In this document: in pieces, positions 35,362 to 49,000 of the stretch
Layout of the letters: each line of letters begins with the position of its first letter
Position numbering within the stretch: position 1 is the first letter of the stretch
Assembly: GCF_001949145.1 (NCBI RefSeq)
Contig: NW_019091380.1
Location: 2,273,331 to 2,330,038, forward strand
Reading direction: 5' to 3'
From: Acanthaster planci
Taxonomy: Eukaryota; Echinodermata; Asteroidea; Valvatida; Acanthasteridae
DNA: 56,708 bases
Notes under the pieces: model-generated
Told to the model about the DNA's origin: nothing
Database searches by the model: none
The model's input: the letters and a program-made list of their open reading frames with translations, nothing else
Program-made: the position numbers and the translations under genes

Positions 35362-35870
35362 GGGGGGATCCTCCTTTACATACATCAGATGCCCCCACTA
35401 TACAGGGGACCAACTGGGCATGCAATCCAACGTGATGGATCTAGCATTTATGAAAGGGGGGGATGAAAATGCAGGTGAAACCCAAGTAAGCGAGCAGGGT
35501 GTTTTGGGGGGGGGCTATGCCCATTGCCTCTCCATTGCAATGACAGACCCGTCAGTTATACTTTTGGTAACTGTAGACATTTCTTACAGTTTGCTCAGGC
35601 TGATTTCCTTTCTATGCTGGGTGTACACAGCAGCATGGAGACAAATGGCTGTGAGGTCCACTCCATGACACCCATCTCCTCTAAAGGGGGGGAAGCAAAT
35701 CTTTTTCATAATTACAGACCTGCAAAACAAGTGATGTACTTGGGCATACTAGCTTGCACACTGCAAGTGTAAAGACATAAAAAAATCTTGCTGTGCTTTT
35801 AGTGTTGCCTAAATGCATATTCTGGAAGCATACATTTCATGGACTGCCAACACTCAAAATGGGCATGAAA

Positions 35871-36158
35871 TCACATACATATCGCACAGAACATTGGAGT
35901 CATTTCTTTCTCATGTTCACTTTCAATATAATTCTTTAATATATTCCATTCCATGATTCTTTTAGAATAATCCTCAGCATATTTGGTTAAGAATATTCCA
36001 AGCGTACTCATCGTTATCACTGTAAGCCAGCCATTATTAATTTTTTTCTTCATACAACGGACATCATTAAAAAAACAGACTAAAGCAACAACACTACCAA
36101 CAACAAGATTAGCAGCTACACTGGCAGGTAAGTCATACAAGCCCTGCTGGTGATACAA
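35871..36158 (-). CDS. Hypothetical two-helix membrane protein fragment
   Basis: The open frame has two hydrophobic segments: A-S-V-A-A-N-L-V-V-G-S-V-V-A-L-V-C-F-F, and W-L-T-V-I-T-M-S-T-L-G-I-F-L after a basic M-K-K-K loop. A charged E-D-Y-S-K-R...E-S-E-H-E-K-E-M tail follows. There is no good ATG near the start; an AG (CCAGCAG or GCGTAG) may be an acceptor. Size and layout weakly recall complex I subunit NDUFC2, but identity is low and I would not name it so. Confidence 0.3.
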   Translation of the reverse strand: MYHQQGLYDLPASVAANLVVGSVVALVCFFNDVRCMKKKINNGWLTVITMSTLGIFLTKYAEDYSKRIMEWNILKNYIESEHEKEMTPMFCAICM

Positions 36159-36159
36159 G

Positions 36160-39100
36160 AAGTGCTACGCAGGGTGCAAGTTAGGTAGATTTAACCAAAG
36201 TTTGCAACAAATGGTTTTTCATGTTGGCGTTGCCTGACCTAGAGATGTAGGTCTGTCCTTTCTTGGTTGTTGAAAGTTTGGGCTATGAAAGATATTCAGG
36301 TAAGGTCCAACCTACCCCACTAGCAACCGTATTGCACTTCCCTGGAAACAAGCATTTTGTTTTGGACAGTGGAAATATTTAAAGTGGCGGGCCAACGTAA
36401 ACCACTTAGCCACAGCCGTAAAATGGCAAATTCACACACGGCTTGATATAAACAATGGATTACAGCATAGGTAAGTGTAGGGTTAACTTAGATCATCCGG
36501 TTAGCATGTGTGACCAGTTCCAATGAAACGCTAAGTAGCAAGTATTAACATTGTTCAACAGGTTGTGGGACCATTTTGCAAACTGTAGATTTGCTGTTTT
36601 TTTCTTACCGTTGAAAAGTTTCTTAATGTAGAGTGTTCACAAAAGTAACCGTTATGTGAGTGCCGGTACTCTTTACAAAATGCATTGTCCAAAAAAGAAA
36701 TCATTGAAATATCTGGAACTTTTCCCCAACTTTGTCACAGGTGCCTAGGAACAGGTTACACATGGGACCATCATAAGAATCCAGTTTCAGAAAGCTAAGC
36801 CTAAAAAAGAAAATACCGCCAGGCAAATGAAAGGCCATGCTAAAAAGTCTGTGGGTAACCTGTTTTCTGCTCTGCCAAGTGCTTTCTCAGGCTAATTTAC
36901 GGCTGGCTGACGTACACTGAACTCAGTTGATCAGACTGAAGCCAAAGACTTGATTTCGTTTTGGATATGCACTGCCTACACATACTCAGGGATATTTCTA
37001 CAGTTCTCCAGAGCATTTTACAACTATAACCTGACAAATCTTACGACACTTACTTTACACCTTAATTATGAAAGATACAGGGATAAGAACTTCATACTTC
37101 AGACAAACATTTTATACACTGCTTTGAAAACAAATACAAAGGAATCTTAAAATGACACTGTTTTTCAAATGGTTCAGTCCAATTCATACGCACCACGTGA
37201 TTAAAATGACTGGTATGCACAAACCAGTTAAAACCAGTAACTAAGCATTGGTTTTTATAATCTGGCCATCACCTAATAGTAGAGATTAACTGGTAAGTCA
37301 GGTAAAACCAATGCACACATACATGTAGATGACAGATGACAAGGTGGTTTACTTGAGTCTGTCGACCACATCGCTAACAATTTGACTGCCAATATATATA
37401 TGTGAGTGGGTGACTAGAATCATTAAGTTAAATTAAACCTGTTAAATACCTGGTTAATTTGTAAATAATTATGACTTTTACTACAATGAGTTGGAAGCCT
37501 TGACACACAGCACTGGGGCGCAATTTCACAATTGGTGATCCCCTAAAAACATTAAGCAGAACTTACAAAGGTATAAGCTGAGAACCGGCCACAGCTCACA
37601 TGCCACTGCCAGCCTGACACTGCTGGTTACCATTGTGTTAAGCAAAAAAAAAAGCTCATCTGCTAAGCAAATATGTGGGCTTTGCAGCCTTATAGAATGA
37701 CATATTACTTTCTCTGTAAACAGCTTTTTAACAATATCTTAAGCAGATGTATACATACATTCCCATTGCAAATTGTTCTTGCATATTTGTAACTGCAAAC
37801 ATTCAATCTTGCAAATTATCCACATTATTACAATGAAGCAATTTCACCATCACAGGTGGAAACAAATCATAAACAATACTAAAGATTGGCAAAATTACAC
37901 CAAATTTAACAACACGCAGCATGACAAATAGGTCATTGTGAATCATTCCAAAAATTAACAAGAAGTTGTCTGTTATTTACTTCAGTCATAAATTATGCTC
38001 ATGTTTCTAAAGGCCAAAAAAATAGTCAGTCTCTGGTCAGCACGCGCATCGATTTTGAACATTGGCTTGATGCTTCAATGTTTTTTCCATTTTTTTCCTT
38101 AAATTTTCAAATGGCACTGTCTATTTCCACACCACCTGAATGTTCATGAGTAGACTGATTCCCAGCCACAAGTCCGAAGGGCAATTTGTTTACAGAACCA
38201 GACTAATTCATAGGTAGCTCGTACCCAGTGATAGATCCGTTAAGACTGCGTAATGTTGATGTCAAACACAAACAGCAGACCATGGGTAGGTTACAAAGTT
38301 GCAGCCAGCTGATCATCAACAATGGCGGCATGACGTGCAATGTGCTACTACTAACTAGCCTTTGCTCTTTGATTAAATATGCCACTCGCTGCTCGTCTTA
38401 AAAAGCCACCCCCCCCCCCAAAAAAGAACTCTGCATCGCCGCATCAATCCTGGAACTTTGGTCTGACCAGAAACCAGGGGTTATTTTGCCTTACGTTGGT
38501 GTTAGTCTACTGTTACTTATGGCTAGACCTGTGATTTTCTTGAGCCTGATTTCATACAAACTCTGACAGTGCAAATTATCTTGCATATCTCATATTTTTT
38601 CAGTTTCCAAAATGCAAAACTTTTAAATGCTGTCAATGACACCCTACAAATGTAAGAAACATAAATGGTACTCCAAGTCGGGCAATGTACATTTACATGT
38701 ACAGCAGTCTTTAACCCTAACTACCCCAAAGGCGCCATACTCCAACAGCAGGTTGTGTGAGGTTTTGCCAGATCTGGTACCACACCTGTTGAGCTTCTTG
38801 TTGAAGCTTGTGAGACTTGGGCTGAAAGGCCCAGGGAAATGGTGTTGGGTTCTGCGCGAGTTGGGAGACGCAGGTTTCATTGTGTGTAGTGTCTGGCTTT
38901 CTGTACCTGGTGCAGGTATTGGACTATGCTTGATTTTGTCAGGTTTGGCACTGCTCAGTGCAAGTCATCCTATACTGCATAGATCTTGCCCCACAACAGA
39001 AAAGAGACAGATTGTAAAAGAGAGCCACTACAGGCCTAGGTGTGGGGCTAGCACAGACCCATCCATACCATATCACTCAAACCTCCAATGGGCTCATTCT

Positions 39101-42100
39101 ATTGGCATTGATCAGGTTTGGTACAGTGACCTGCATACATGTACAAACACACTGACAAGTACATGCGGTTCAGTATGCTTTCTACATGTAGTGCAGGAGC
39201 CTAGGGTGTTAGGGTAAAGATACATGTACCACATGATAGGGAAATAGCGCATGCTGCTCATCAAATATACATGTACTTGCCAGGCAATATACAAATAAAT
39301 CAGGGCACCATATTATTTGTTGGACAGTAGTTCTCACTATTGGATAGGATATAACGGTCTGTGTGCATATAAGGAAACTAGGAGAACAATATGTTAAGAG
39401 AATACAGGAAGCCCGAATGAAAAGGCTCATGTTGCTTGTGATTGTTACTTCTGGGGCACAGAGAGAATATTCAGAGAGCATTCAATCACGGTGGTTAGAT
39501 ATTTCAGCCAATTATTGGTGCAGCCAGTTTCAAATGTACAAACTGTTGACTTGCACGGGAAACTCTACGATGGCAAGTTGAACTTATGAAACTGGACTTT
39601 TACAAATATTCTACTTCTGAAAGCTAAACAGACAAGAATCTACATGTACACGTAGTCATTCCAATGGTGGAGCTAATGATATCCTTTTTAAAACCAGCAA
39701 CAATCGATTCGTTATCATGATTGCCATCTTCATGCTTGTTTCTTTGGTGCGACTGCTGCCGCCGCATGCAAGCGACTTGCAGTTGCATTGATTAAACACA
39801 TACCTGTAGTTACACTTTGCAACATTCATTCTGTGTAAATAACACATAGTTATTCAGATAGCGATAACTTGGGCACTCTAGTTTGTCTGGGAGTTAAACT
39901 AGCGATCTGCAATTCTATTCAGAATGGTCAAATGAAGTGCACTGATGTAATTAACTCTTTCAGGGACTCAATAAAGGTCAGAGGTCTGAGGGAGGACAGT
40001 ACTAAGTACCCGGAAGTTTGCGTTTATGATACTATGCATTCTATGCTTGCAGTGATAGCCCAGAAATTCTGGTGCCAACCAAGTGAGCATGCAATCCTTA
40101 GTTATGGGATTTCCAACATGCGCAGTCCAGGTCTTCTTGCTCACCTGTGAAATGTGCTAACTGCTCTGCTATAGTTAGCATCAATTTGTTCCCGCCAGCA
40201 GTAAGCTATGCACAGAATTCGGCTTAGCAAAGAAAGGACTTACCCATATATTATACCATGCAGGTACCATGTATTATGGTATTAAGCAATGCCGTCCAAC
40301 CCCCCCAGTATTTTATTGGTTCCTAAATGTATGCATATTGCAACTGTACCCAACCCCAACTGGCCTAGCTATTGAGGATGTATTCATGCAAAGTGCAGTT
40401 GCATGTTTGGATTTTTAATAAGTCTTTCCTCCCTCTTCAGCATTTGGCAGAAGTGAGCGGATCTTTCTGAGGGAATTTCAAGGCATAAAAGTGAGAGAGT
40501 TATGTTGATTGCAGATCAAGGGTCATAAGGTCATTCAGACGACACGCTGGTCACGATCAGACTCTTCATCAGAGCAAGATTAAGAGACCGTGTTCATTTC
40601 AGTTCAGGACATTGTCAGTTTAAATGCTCTACATGTTCAACTGCTCAGACTTTAAAATTGGTGCTCTCTCTCAAAAAAAACAAACTGCAAATAGCTGGCT
40701 TTAACATTGAGGTCGTCTTCGCATGCTATCAATTCACATTACATTCGAGGATACATGAAAGGTACTGCAGGAAATACCAATAGTAAAATGGTCACTTTTT
40801 TTAACTTACCCACATACATATATAAAGTTACTGTAATATCAACTTTGGAACTTTCAAGAGTCTTTAATTTATGCCCATTCAAAAATGCCACATCATTACA
40901 TCCCATACAAGGTCTATCGACAGCATACTTAGTAAGCTTACTGCTTTCACATACAATTGACACATTTTTTTGCCTTGGAGATTGATCTAATATTTCCCTT
41001 TTCAATGAAACCGAAAGCTTAACTTCCTAACTTTATGCACAAATCCTCTAAATGTGGTAATGCACTAACGGGTATATCAGTGTTGGAGTACTCGTACTCG
41101 AACTCGAGTACAACTGAGTGCCAATAAGTACTTGGCCCATACATGATCATAAGTACTCAAAAAAACAAGTACTCGGCACGTACTTGAAATTTTGTACGGA
41201 AACTTGTCCCTAAATTTGACAAATTGTACTCAGTTAATTCGATCCCAGACTCGCAATACTCAAAAAGAAATTGGGAATTTTTTCGTTATGAATTTTTCAA
41301 TACTAAACTTTGACCGAGAATTTCACATAGTGTAAGCTACATGTTACAAGTCACGCAGTATTTTTATCAACTGGTGTACATTTTTTTGACCAACAATGTA
41401 AATTTCTGATAATGTTTTAGTTTTACAATGTACTCGGATGTACTCGATTATCTTTGTACTCATACTTAGCCTGTATGCAGACACAGATTTTTGGCCACGG
41501 ACTCAATTAAACAGTACTCAGACTCGGCCCGTACTCAGCACTTGTGTACTCAGAAAACTCGGTACTTGAGTTTTGGTACTCGACTACATCACTGGTATAT
41601 ATGGGTCATGATAAGATGCCTTTATACATTTGTTCATCAAGAAATGATCAAGTAGTATTCAGTTTTTACTTTAAAACACTCTTAGAGGTTTGGCTTGTCC
41701 ATGCTCATTCACAGACGTTAACCCAAAACAAAGGTATCCATAACAAAAACACTTTTTGTTGTAATACGAAGCCAGCTCTTCTAAATCTACCTTTCACAAT
41801 GCTCCAGTATATATTTGACCTTTAGGGAGTTTTTGTCTTCGCGCAGCAATAAGGCCTTGTCATAATGTGGTGGGTGGGAAGCTCTGCAAGGCACAAGCAT
41901 TCCTCCTAAAGTAACAATCTTGAGCAAGATGGGGTTACTTGAATGGAACACGTGGTAGTTACCAAATGAAAACTTTCTGCCAAGGCTACATTAGGAAACA
42001 TTTTAGGAAATGCTGACTACTGTGTATACACTGCAAGTTTTTATCTATGAGCAGGCTGTATGATTCTTAACACTCTAGACATTTATGACTCGATCCCACA

Positions 42101-42887
42101 AAATGACTCTTAATGGCATAGCTTTCAAAGATTTTGTTTTAGTTTGCTTTGAAAGAGGAAACAGAGCTCTGATTTTATCACCGAGTTTCTCTTAGCCTCA
42201 TGAAGATGGAGACAATGTTCACAGTTCCTGGTGATTTACATTTGTGTATGAATGTCGACAGCCACTTTAGTCTGCACGTAGGTAAAACAGCAAAAATGGC
42301 ACGGTACTTCATAGGTTAACTGGAAAAACATAAGGACTGTTTCTTGCGCAAGTCTATTTTTTTTTATGACTTTAACTCAAGGAGTGGCTCTGGTGACTCG
42401 GACTCATTTTGATAGGTTGAGTAATGCTTTGTGTTTGGATCCTTCCTGAGTCCTTCTCAATCTACCCATTTGAAGGAACCACTTTTTTAAGGAGGATCAA
42501 ACCCAAATCTGATGTAATGACATATAGGCATACCCCTCCAGCCAAATTCCTTCAATCTGTCCCTTGGATTTTGAAAGATCTGAATGTGAGCAAACAAGCA
42601 GCATCAACTTGAACACACTCGAGCATCGATGCACAGCAATGTGTTCAAGCCTTCTCCAATACTGTTTGACATCGACACCATTAACTTACACTTGTCCAAC
42701 ACAATCAAAACACTGAACTGGCTTTCGGTAACGTGTCCTCCATGCAGGCCAAGAAACGCCACTCCAGCAAATGTTTCAGATGCCCTTAATCTTTATGTAC
42801 ACGGAACTACAATGCCTCATCCATCCGTTTGGCGGATGCATGAACAAGATAAAACAAAAAGTCACTGTACCTAGTGTATATGACAAG
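36160..42887. other. Intergenic stretch between ANKRD42 and MAP2K4
   Basis: No exon with recognised similarity. It holds the longest plain ORF of the window (38627-39217, plus strand, 196 codons, a hydrophobic patch around residues 85-115, no recognised domain, probably chance), poly-C/poly-A at 38408-38425, TACATGTA patches and the element at 41078-41594. The MAP2K4 3' UTR must begin at its right end, but no nearby AATAAA was seen. Confidence 0.5.
41078..41594. mobile_element. TIR element with TACTCG-rich ends
   Basis: It begins CAGTGTTGGAGTACTCG and ends CGACTACATCACTG, with GTATAT duplicated exactly on both sides (41072-41077 and 41595-41600). Ends of type CAGTG-TGGAGT are common in hAT elements, though those usually make 8-bp duplications. 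The interior is made of TACTCG/ACTCGA words pointing both ways and has no transposase. Confidence 0.65.
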
Positions 42888-43001
42888 TTAATAATCGGCG
42901 TTGTGCAACTTTCCTGATTCACTCATTCGGGCCACAATGTTTGACACGTAGCCAGCAACATCAACCTCTGCTCTGTCATACCTCTTGATAAATGGGTGCT
43001 C
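42888..43001 (-). CDS. MAP2K4: MAP2K4 last exon (37 codons + stop)
   Basis: The acceptor is TTTAATCAG. It encodes E-H-P-F-I-K-R-Y, then [11 protein letters not shown], the DVD-type docking helix bound by MAP3Ks, and ends H-N-A-D-Y before TAA. Confidence 0.96.
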   Translation of the reverse strand, partial: EHPFIKRYDRAEVDVAGYVSNIVARMSESGKLHNADY

Positions 43002-46000
43002 CTGATTAAAAAAAAAGAAGAACGAGTGTGGGTCAAATTGCGAGAAAAAAGTTCTTGTTCATCAATACACCCATTGCAGTTGGTACTCGGCATTAGTTCT
43101 TCAACATGGCAAGGAACCGTTGCAGAAGCATGAAGTGCAATCCCTCTATACTACAACTAAGTCCTTCGTGGATGGTATGTTGCCCGGCTTGCCAAAAGCT
43201 CCTGTTTTGCATACAAGCTGTAAGCTCTTTGATAGTCTCCATTCCAGTGTTTAGGAGGGCCTCCAGTGGAAGACTACCAACCACCTGGCATTTCATTTTC
43301 CTTATACTCATAGGGTGTCCGTATCACATGAGAATTTGACTTCTGTGTGACATGTGAGCCAAAAAAATGATCATTTTACTAAGATAACTCTGTCTGGAGT
43401 GTGCGATGCAGCAGAAAAAAAAAATACTTTTAACCGTAGAGAAACCTCCGCCCATTTTAAGACCGTCCTATTCTTCATTGAAACATGTTTTTATTTCATG
43501 ATCAACCATTATCCTGTTATTTCAACACTCACCAGCAGTTTGTTGTACTTTGGTCTGTCCTCCTCTAGCTTTTTTAAACTGAAAAAAAAAGTCCACAAGG
43601 GTAGTTTAGTGGGGCAAAAGACTCAAACTCAATCCACTATTGCCAAGTCAGGCTGTAGGTCTAGAAAAGCATCTGGGGTGGGCTGTTGAAGGTGAAGCCG
43701 CAGCACAACTGCCATCAGTTGGAAGTTCAATTCAGTTTTAACCCCTTTGCATAGGGAACGGCTGAAAGTGTCTTCACACAAATTTACATTTTTTGTCTTT
43801 CATATTTTTCCAAAAGCAATTTTCATAATTGAGTGAGCAACCAGCTACATTCAAATTCAATCTAACAACCATTAAAGGGGCGAGCTTGGGCAGTAAGCCG
43901 TTGGTTTTAAAGCATGAATCCTACTCCATCCAAGAGAATTTAACAACGGCAAACTATGAAGGCTGCTGGAATCTGATGGAAATTACAAACTGTAAAGTGT
44001 GCCGGATCATATAGAATCCAACACCAAAGTGTGGAATCTGCTTTATCCAACAACATCCAATTTGTGGAGTCTGCTGAATCCCACAGATTCCCATAAAAGC
44101 AAAGGGTGAAGTTTGCTGTGCCCCACGGCATCACACAACGGCAAAGTGTAGGAATCGGTTTAATCCAGTGGAAACCAACAACTGCCATGTAGTGGAGTCT
44201 GCTAAATCCTACTGAATTAATGTGTGAAAATCTGCAGACACCATTAATAGCACTGTGTAAAGCCAGCCCATTCCTACGGAATCCAACAGTAGCAAATTGG
44301 GATAAAAACTGACAACTTTAGAATCCAACACCAAACTTTGAAGCCAGCCTAGTAAAACCGACTTAACGGTCATTCTGTAAAGCCTGTCAAATGCAAGAAA
44401 GAAAAATGAAAACAACATCTGAGGATTGGCACTGACAAAACTTACCAGTTGCTGACAAAGTCTGTGAATTCAGCAGAGAATTGCATATCTGGGGTGCTGA
44501 CCAGTCTAGGAGGGGGTCCTTTGACGACTTGAGCCAGCTGGTCAAACACACTGTTCCACTTGGGGTAGGGAAACTTGCCCGTGGCCATCTCAATCTGTCA
44601 GGAAAAATTACAGCTTTAAACAAACTAGGCTTTTCAAAAAATCTTTACTATTGGGTCTTACACACAATCAACCAACACCTGCTTATTCGGTGCTTGCAAA
44701 AAAAAACCTCAAGCCTGAATCTCCGGCTTGCTCAGCCAGGACTTCAGAACACTACCTCCAGCTTACAAGTGCAGGCATCCTGACCACTTGACCTCTGGCC
44801 TAGCCAGGTCAGCATCCCAGTGAAGGACGGAACTCAGAATTACACTAATTGGAAGGCATTCATGAGTGTTTCTAAAGCAAAACAAAACTCAAGATATTGG
44901 CTGTGCTCTGTTTGGTATAGCATTATTTTCTTCAGTATGTATCAAATATCAAATAGAAACAAAACATTACTCACTAATGTGATGCCCAGACTCCAGACAT
45001 CAGACCTGACATCATATCCTCCCTTGGAAACATAGGGATCTATTCTTTCAGGCTGAAATGTGAAAAAAAAGGAAAGTTTTTACATGTTCAAAAAAACAGA
45101 CACGCAAGCAGACAAACGCACAAAAGAGATGTAAACTTTTGACATACAGTAGTGTAGCTACATATTACTAAATAGGAAAGCCCCAAGTGAAATCCGAGTA
45201 ACTTGATCAGGTAAATTAAAATTTCAAAGAGTGGGCAGAAATATTCTGGGGTCAGAATAAATTTGAATTTTGAAAAACCTAAAAACGGTATAAGTTGTTC
45301 AACCCCCTGGCAAGACTTGCTTTCCTACTTGCGAGCTTTGAGGACATGGACCTGTGTAATTTGAATGAATGCTCTGAGAAGATTCTTCTAAAAAGACATT
45401 TTAATGAAATCAGTGGGAGAAATGTGAAGTTCTGAGATGCGTCCTCAAGGTTTTCCACTTACGGCCATGTAGGGCTTGCATCCAGCGTCTCTTGTCTTGG
45501 CAATGGAATCCACCAGCTGTCCACTGATGCCAAAATCACACAGCTTGATGTTACCTTTGGTGTCTAGCAAAATATTTGACGGCTTCACATCTGCATCGCA
45601 AAATGAAAAGCATCAAATTTGTTCCAAAGGATTTTGGGTTGGTCTTGAGTTATGGTTGAAAGTTTGGTGCGACTGCCTAATTTTTTTTTCAAAGTTCTCC
45701 CTTAAATGTACGACCGACAGAAGATCTATTCTTCTGAACAACTTATGGCTGAAATATGCAATATGGAGAAACAAACAACATTTTGAGTGTAAATGGAAAT
45801 TCAGAGTATTAAGAAACAAACAGACAAACATCTGTTTTTCCAAGTTTCTCCTTTAGTTGACTTTTTTCTGCCATCAAAAGAACCATGTTTACCTACATAC
45901 ACATGCAAACTTTTCAGTTGTACAGTGGGGCTTTTTTTCCACTTTTGCTGTACCAAAAATTCAGTCAGATGGAGCCATATTGGATTTGTTTGGTCGATGA

Positions 46001-49000
46001 TGGTTTGAACTCCCAACAGGCAAACTTTATCATAATTCTGAAATTCAATCTTAAATCTTCCAGTATTCAGCCAACCACAAGAGTGACAGTACACAATGGC
46101 ATGGGAAGACAGTTTCTTCCCTCTTCGTAGAACAGTAGTGCCTCTTAAAAAAAATTTCAACTGGGTACATGGGTGGGGTTCGAAACCTCACACATCCTGC
46201 TTGCAAGCACACTAACTTTAGATGCATCTCACCTCTGTGGATGATCGTCAGCTCCTCCTTCAGATAATTCAGTGCTGTTACTGTCTGTAAGGATAAAATA
46301 TACCGACAGACGATTAAAATGTTCCTCCATCAACACCTGTTTTCATGGGGTTCAAACTCAATAGGCCATTTTCGTCAGGAGAACCCTTCAATGACTTCCA
46401 GAATCCTCCAACTTCCTCCGTATAGCCATGCCTCTTTCACAGAAAGAGATGCATTGCCTAAATACATTGCGCTGTAGAACTTCAACCTCATGAAACTTGC
46501 CAGGCAAGAATAAAACCTTATTGTATGGCCCATTACTGCACTTTAACACAAATTGGTCCACAGGTTGGCTGAATTAGAAATAGCTAAGCTCACATTCTTC
46601 CTTTTAGGCAGACGTATCTTTGAAAAGTACTTGTCCCTTTAATAACACCATCCATGTGCTCATGAATTAGGAATCTTACATATACATGTAATGGCATAAA
46701 TATTTATATTTGCTCAAGACAAGAGATTTCCCCTAAATTGAGGGAGAAAATGGGCTTTGCCAGTGTACAAGTTAATCTCACTGCAGGTGCACTCCAAATA
46801 TTGTCAGACAGACAGCGAGCCAGCCTGACAGACAGTCAGACAAAGAGACGGACTGACAGTCAGAGAAGTGATGCTGCTCACCGAGACAGTGATTTTGCCT
46901 AAGATGGGTTCTGGGATGCGGCTCTTGAGATGTTCACACACGAATCTGTAGAATTTGTCTAACGAGGTATCCATCAGCTCCATGCATATCCAGCAGTCGC
47001 CCTGCAATGTAAAAAGCAACGTCAGCATGGAAAGATAAACCTCTGAGTCTACAGACATCACTCATATTGCCTGCAAACTCTTGGTCATTGTCCGATTTTG
47101 CCTCAAAGTCTCCTTTCTATGAGAGAGCTGCATCTTCATTCTTTATTTCTTTTCTTTTGTGTTGATGACCAATTTTCTAGCCTCTTAAGGCAGAAACTGA
47201 AACCGTACAATGTAGACGGTAGAACATGACATAAACCGAGAGAGGTCCAATTTTCTCACGAAGTTGGCACTATCGATAGAGGTTTTTGAGCACGGGATCG
47301 CATGTAGAAACCACAGATTAGCATGGTGGCCTATTTACAAGAACAAATGAAAGGGACAATGTGCACAGGCCAATATAAGTGTGACGTCAAAGTCATTGCG
47401 GGGACACCGAAACTTTGTGAGGACACACCAGCGTCCCCACGCTTCAAATTCTCCGGACAAAAGAGAATTTTCAGGAGCCCACCTGAGAAAAATAGCTTAC
47501 CGTACTAGTACTGGCACTCCAGTGTAAATTTACCCAAGTATTTAGAATTTTAATCCCTGATAACTGGATTCAATGCTTTACTCTCATATAGGAATTCAAC
47601 TGTTTGATCTCGCAGTAATAACAAACACTGAGAAATACATTGACCACATTTCACCAAACAGTTGAGCATACAACAGTTGCTGTGAAAACCTATCCATTTT
47701 GCAATACCATCAGGCTCAACAGAGTTGACAGGTAGATTTGGCTCCGAATAAAGACCTCATCTTACCATGCATGCACAGCGGAGAGCAAGGGTTGCTGGCC
47801 CTAACCTTCCCCATTCACACAAAGTTAAACACCCACATGGGACTTTGTGCACAGAGGCTGTTGGACTTAGTTTTTCTGAGGTACGCCAAACCCAATGCAA
47901 AAGCCAGCTGTCTGAGCCTACCAGACCTATCCCCACAGAATTAAACACTTTACTACTGTTTAATTCTGTGTGGTCGGGGAAGGTTAGGGTCAAGGTCAGA
48001 GCAACATATATTACCTCTTTGAAGAGTGCTCCATAGAATTTAATGATACATGGACAGTGGTTACTCCTCTTGACGACATCCAAGTCCATGAGTAGCTGCT
48101 TCTGTTCTTTCTCATCAACTGTTGACCTAATTCTCTGTGAAAAGCCCAAACACTTTGTAGTATAATAACAGTCGCCTAAATCAACAGCTGCAACTTCTAG
48201 TTTCAAAAAATACACAATTTGTTTTTCTCAACTTCAAATGGATAACCCCGGGAAATTTTTGATTGCTTCTATATACAATTTCTAGCAACTTCACGAGGCT
48301 AGATGTACTGGGCGACACACTCTACTTTATAGTGAGTCTTTGTGCCACCTTAACATAAGAAATGCCTCCTCGAGTGCAGTTTCAAGACAGAAATTGATCA
48401 AACTTGCCTGAAATCTATAAAGTCACAGATTTTGAACAGGGGCTAGGTAATTTAACGTAACAGTTTTTTTACAGGAAAAAAAATCTGTAGCCTCACACCT
48501 CTTTATATTCCACTGAAGTTGTGGTAAGAATTCCATCCATTTTACCATTTTTGGAACTATTCAAGATAAGCTCCCTTGCGGAAAAACCAACAACTATTTG
48601 TTGGATCTAGTAAATGCTGTTGAGGGTAGTGCAAAGCAAGCTTAAAGTTTAGCTTTTTTTATCAAATCAAAGACTTTTCAAATCAGGAGTAAATTGAACT
48701 TTGTTCACATCTTAAAATTTTCTTCAAAGAAAGGAGATCAAATGAAAAAGCTGACAAAGATACCGTTCTTGCCACCAACGATAAAAAGCCCGAGGATAAT
48801 ACATTAAAACCACAAAAGGGTGCATTCCACTAAATGGCTCGATTTCTACATGCGGGCTCATTACAATTTTGGTGAGTCAACGGGTAATTTACGATAAGCG
48901 GCGCTGTAACTGGGACCGATCGAGAGATATTTCCATAAATCACACATTTGGGGTTTGTGGCTTCCCACTGGGGGATTTCGTTCACAAAAACCTCTAACCC

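Noticed and set aside
38627-39217. 196-codon plus-strand ORF, the longest plain ORF in the window
   Set aside because: No recognisable domain, includes TACATGTA-repeat sequence at its 3' end and has no support from neighbours; long chance ORFs are expected in 56 kb.
45801-46160. 119-codon minus-strand ORF in a MAP2K4 intron
   Set aside because: Same strand as the gene but out of phase with exons 7 and 8; no similarity. Probably chance.
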